Part shown: positions 3,955 to 5,221 of the stretch, piece after piece | How the letters are laid out: each line of letters begins with the position of its first letter | Position numbering within the stretch: the first letter of the stretch is position 1 | From: an uncultured Pseudobdellovibrionaceae bacterium | Lineage (GTDB): Bacteria; Bdellovibrionota; Bdellovibrionia; Bdellovibrionales; JAMPXM01 | DNA: 5,221 nt | Assembly (NCBI GenBank): GCA_934277865.1 | Contig: CAKQVW010000221.1 | Location: 1-5,221, forward strand | Direction: 5' to 3' | Notes under the pieces: generated by a model | The model's input: only the letters and a program-made list of their open reading frames with translations | Databases searched by the model: none | What the model was told of the DNA's origin: nothing | Translations under genes and position numbers: made by a program

Positions 3955-5221
3955 TTAGTTTCCGCCGTAGTTGTTCTGCCAGTCGTGGTGATTGTTGTTG
4001 TTTTCCCAACGCTTGCGAGCCTCGCCCTTGACGTCGGTGTTTGTCGAGACCATGTACTCAGGCACCACGCGATCGCTGTATCCACCGCGTTTTAGCTGAG
4101 ACGGGTGGCGGTAGTTTACGACCGTTCCTTCGTCGACGACAAAGTGACCATGGAAGGCGCTGTTGCCAAGGCGATAGAGATCTCCTTCCGCTACGTCCGG
4201 AGTTTGATCGATCTCAAGAGAGCCTTGCTCGATCCACTCAGACTGTGGCGTACCCTGACGAAGAACCACATCACGATCTGCAAGCTGGTGGTTGTTCTTC
4301 TGCTGGTGACCAAGCTTGGTCATGATGTATTCCCAACGACCTGAGTTCTTTGGGTACATCGCACGCGATGGATCGCGATATGCTTCACGAGCGTAAATTT
4401 TGATTAGAGGTGTTCCAACGGGAACGAGGCTGCGAAGATAGGCGATCGATTCATTGTCGACACGTGTGCAACCGTGGCTACGAATACTCGTGAAGAGGTT
4501 GACGAGTTTACCCCAGAAGCTTTCTTTGAAGAGGATGAGGTCTTTTTTGTCTTTGCCCCATCCGCCTGTGCCGTGAGTCCACTGACCGTCTGCATTTGGG
4601 CCAACAAACTTCGTGTACCAGCCAAAAGCGCCGCGCATATCGCCTTCACCGTTGGGCATGTACTCTTTGTCGAACCATGCGGTGCGGTTTCCAGGAGCTG
4701 GTACAGGAGGGTACCCAGGTTTGTACCAAGCTGGGTACGTTTTGCGGCTGCCGCTGTAGACTTCGTAGAATTTCACCCAGTACTGAACCTGATAAAAACC
4801 GACGTGTGTGCGGGTTCCGTCGTCGTCTTCACCGTTCACAACGTCTGTTTCGAAGATCATGCGGTTTACGCAGCCTTCATTGGGAAGACAGCGCTCGTAA
4901 ACACGGATCTTTTCGGTTGCGATGTTGGTCACCACGAACAGGCGATTGGCGCGTGGTTGAACAGTCTGGCCCTTCAGTTTGGGTTCAACCGCCGTGTTGG
5001 GAGCCTGCAAGGAAGTGGCGACGGGGTCGATTTTGATCGGCTCAGCGTTGAAGTACTTCGACGAAACATAGAGTTCGTCTGCCGAACTCAGGCTTGCTGT
5101 TGTCGAGACGACGCGAATTTTAACAAATTGATCTTTGCCAATGGGAGTTGCGTCGAGAACTTCAACCTTGTCGTTGACGCTGAGTCGGCCTGCGATGTTC
5201 TCGTTTGAAGAAGTATCTGGC
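3955..5221 (-). CDS. L,D-transpeptidase (YkuD) with SH3b domain and unknown C-terminal extension, 5' end outside window
   Basis: The frame is open to the right edge, giving about 421 residues without the N-terminus; a TTG at 5010 is internal, not the start. About 5045-5221 encodes a bacterial SH3 domain (DTSSNENIAGRL, VNDKVEVLD, DQFVKIRV, ELYVSSKYF), usually a cell-wall-binding module. About 4393-4947 is the YkuD catalytic domain. It has FVVTNIATEKIRVYE at its start, an upstream His in THGTGG (codon 4575-4573) and the signature SHGCTRV with the nucleophile Cys at 4470-4468. Such enzymes make 3-3 peptidoglycan crosslinks or exchange D-amino acids or proteins on the wall, in the periplasm. The spacing between the two His motifs and a Tyr/Pro-rich insert (around 4680-4750) are larger than usual. 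CLPNEGC (about 4870-4890) could form a disulphide loop. After the domain come about 145 residues of unknown fold ending in NNNNHH and YGGN. A signal peptide is expected off the window. Confidence 0.9.
   Translation of the reverse strand, partial: PDTSSNENIAGRLSVNDKVEVLDATPIGKDQFVKIRVVSTTASLSSADELYVSSKYFNAEPIKIDPVATSLQAPNTAVEPKLKGQTVQPRANRLFVVTNIATEKIRVYERCLPNEGCVNRMIFETDVVNGEDDDGTRTHVGFYQVQYWVKFYEVYSGSRKTYPAWYKPGYPPVPAPGNRTAWFDKEYMPNGEGDMRGAFGWYTKFVGPNADGQWTHGTGGWGKDKKDLILFKESFWGKLVNLFTSIRSHGCTRVDNESIAYLRSLVPVGTPLIKIYAREAYRDPSRAMYPKNSGRWEYIMTKLGHQQKNNHQLADRDVVLRQGTPQSEWIEQGSLEIDQTPDVAEGDLYRLGNSAFHGHFVVDEGTVVNYRHPSQLKRGGYSDRVVPEYMVSTNTDVKGEARKRWENNNNHHDWQNNYGGN

Noticed and set aside
4474..5208. 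244-residue plus-strand open frame
   Set aside because: It lies wholly opposite the L,D-transpeptidase gene, whose YkuD and SH3b motifs are clear; the product is not protein-like and no ribosome site supports it.

Overview
No taxon-specific marker is present. Intermediate GC, many exported proteins, a patatin phospholipase and an SH3b-L,D-transpeptidase with a long private C-terminus would suit a Bdellovibrio-like predatory bacterium, but that is inference from general style only. The window holds seven protein-coding genes. Six are on the minus strand and one, the patatin, is on the plus strand. Both ends cut through a gene. No tRNA, rRNA, CRISPR array, insertion sequence or integrase was seen.

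Left block (1-1182): a minus-strand pair made of a TetR-type regulator and a multi-pass membrane protein, possibly of the MBOAT/wax-synthase type and cut by the left edge. A good sigma70-like promoter lies in front of the regulator. Two identical GAACATGTTC palindromes flank it, and a dense set of GGAGAAC/GTTCTCC half-sites sits upstream in AT-rich DNA. The regulator looks damaged: the helix-turn-helix half is in one frame, while a sequence that looks like its proper C-terminus lies in another frame and still overlaps the membrane-protein start as ATGA.

Middle block (1183-2758): three small minus-strand genes, read right to left. They are an orphan soluble protein with a likely SH3-like N-terminus, an EF-hand protein with an export signal (possible lipoprotein), and a small secreted protein of unknown function. 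Two strong inverted repeats lie between the last two.

Right block (2759-5221): a patatin-like phospholipase on the plus strand, possibly read from a leaderless mRNA, converges with an L,D-transpeptidase on the minus strand. A bidirectional terminator separates them. One enzyme would act on membrane lipid and the other on peptidoglycan, but nothing in the sequence shows that they work together. I found no convincing new multi-gene system. The best leads are the operator array with the broken regulator, and the unusual architecture of the transpeptidase.
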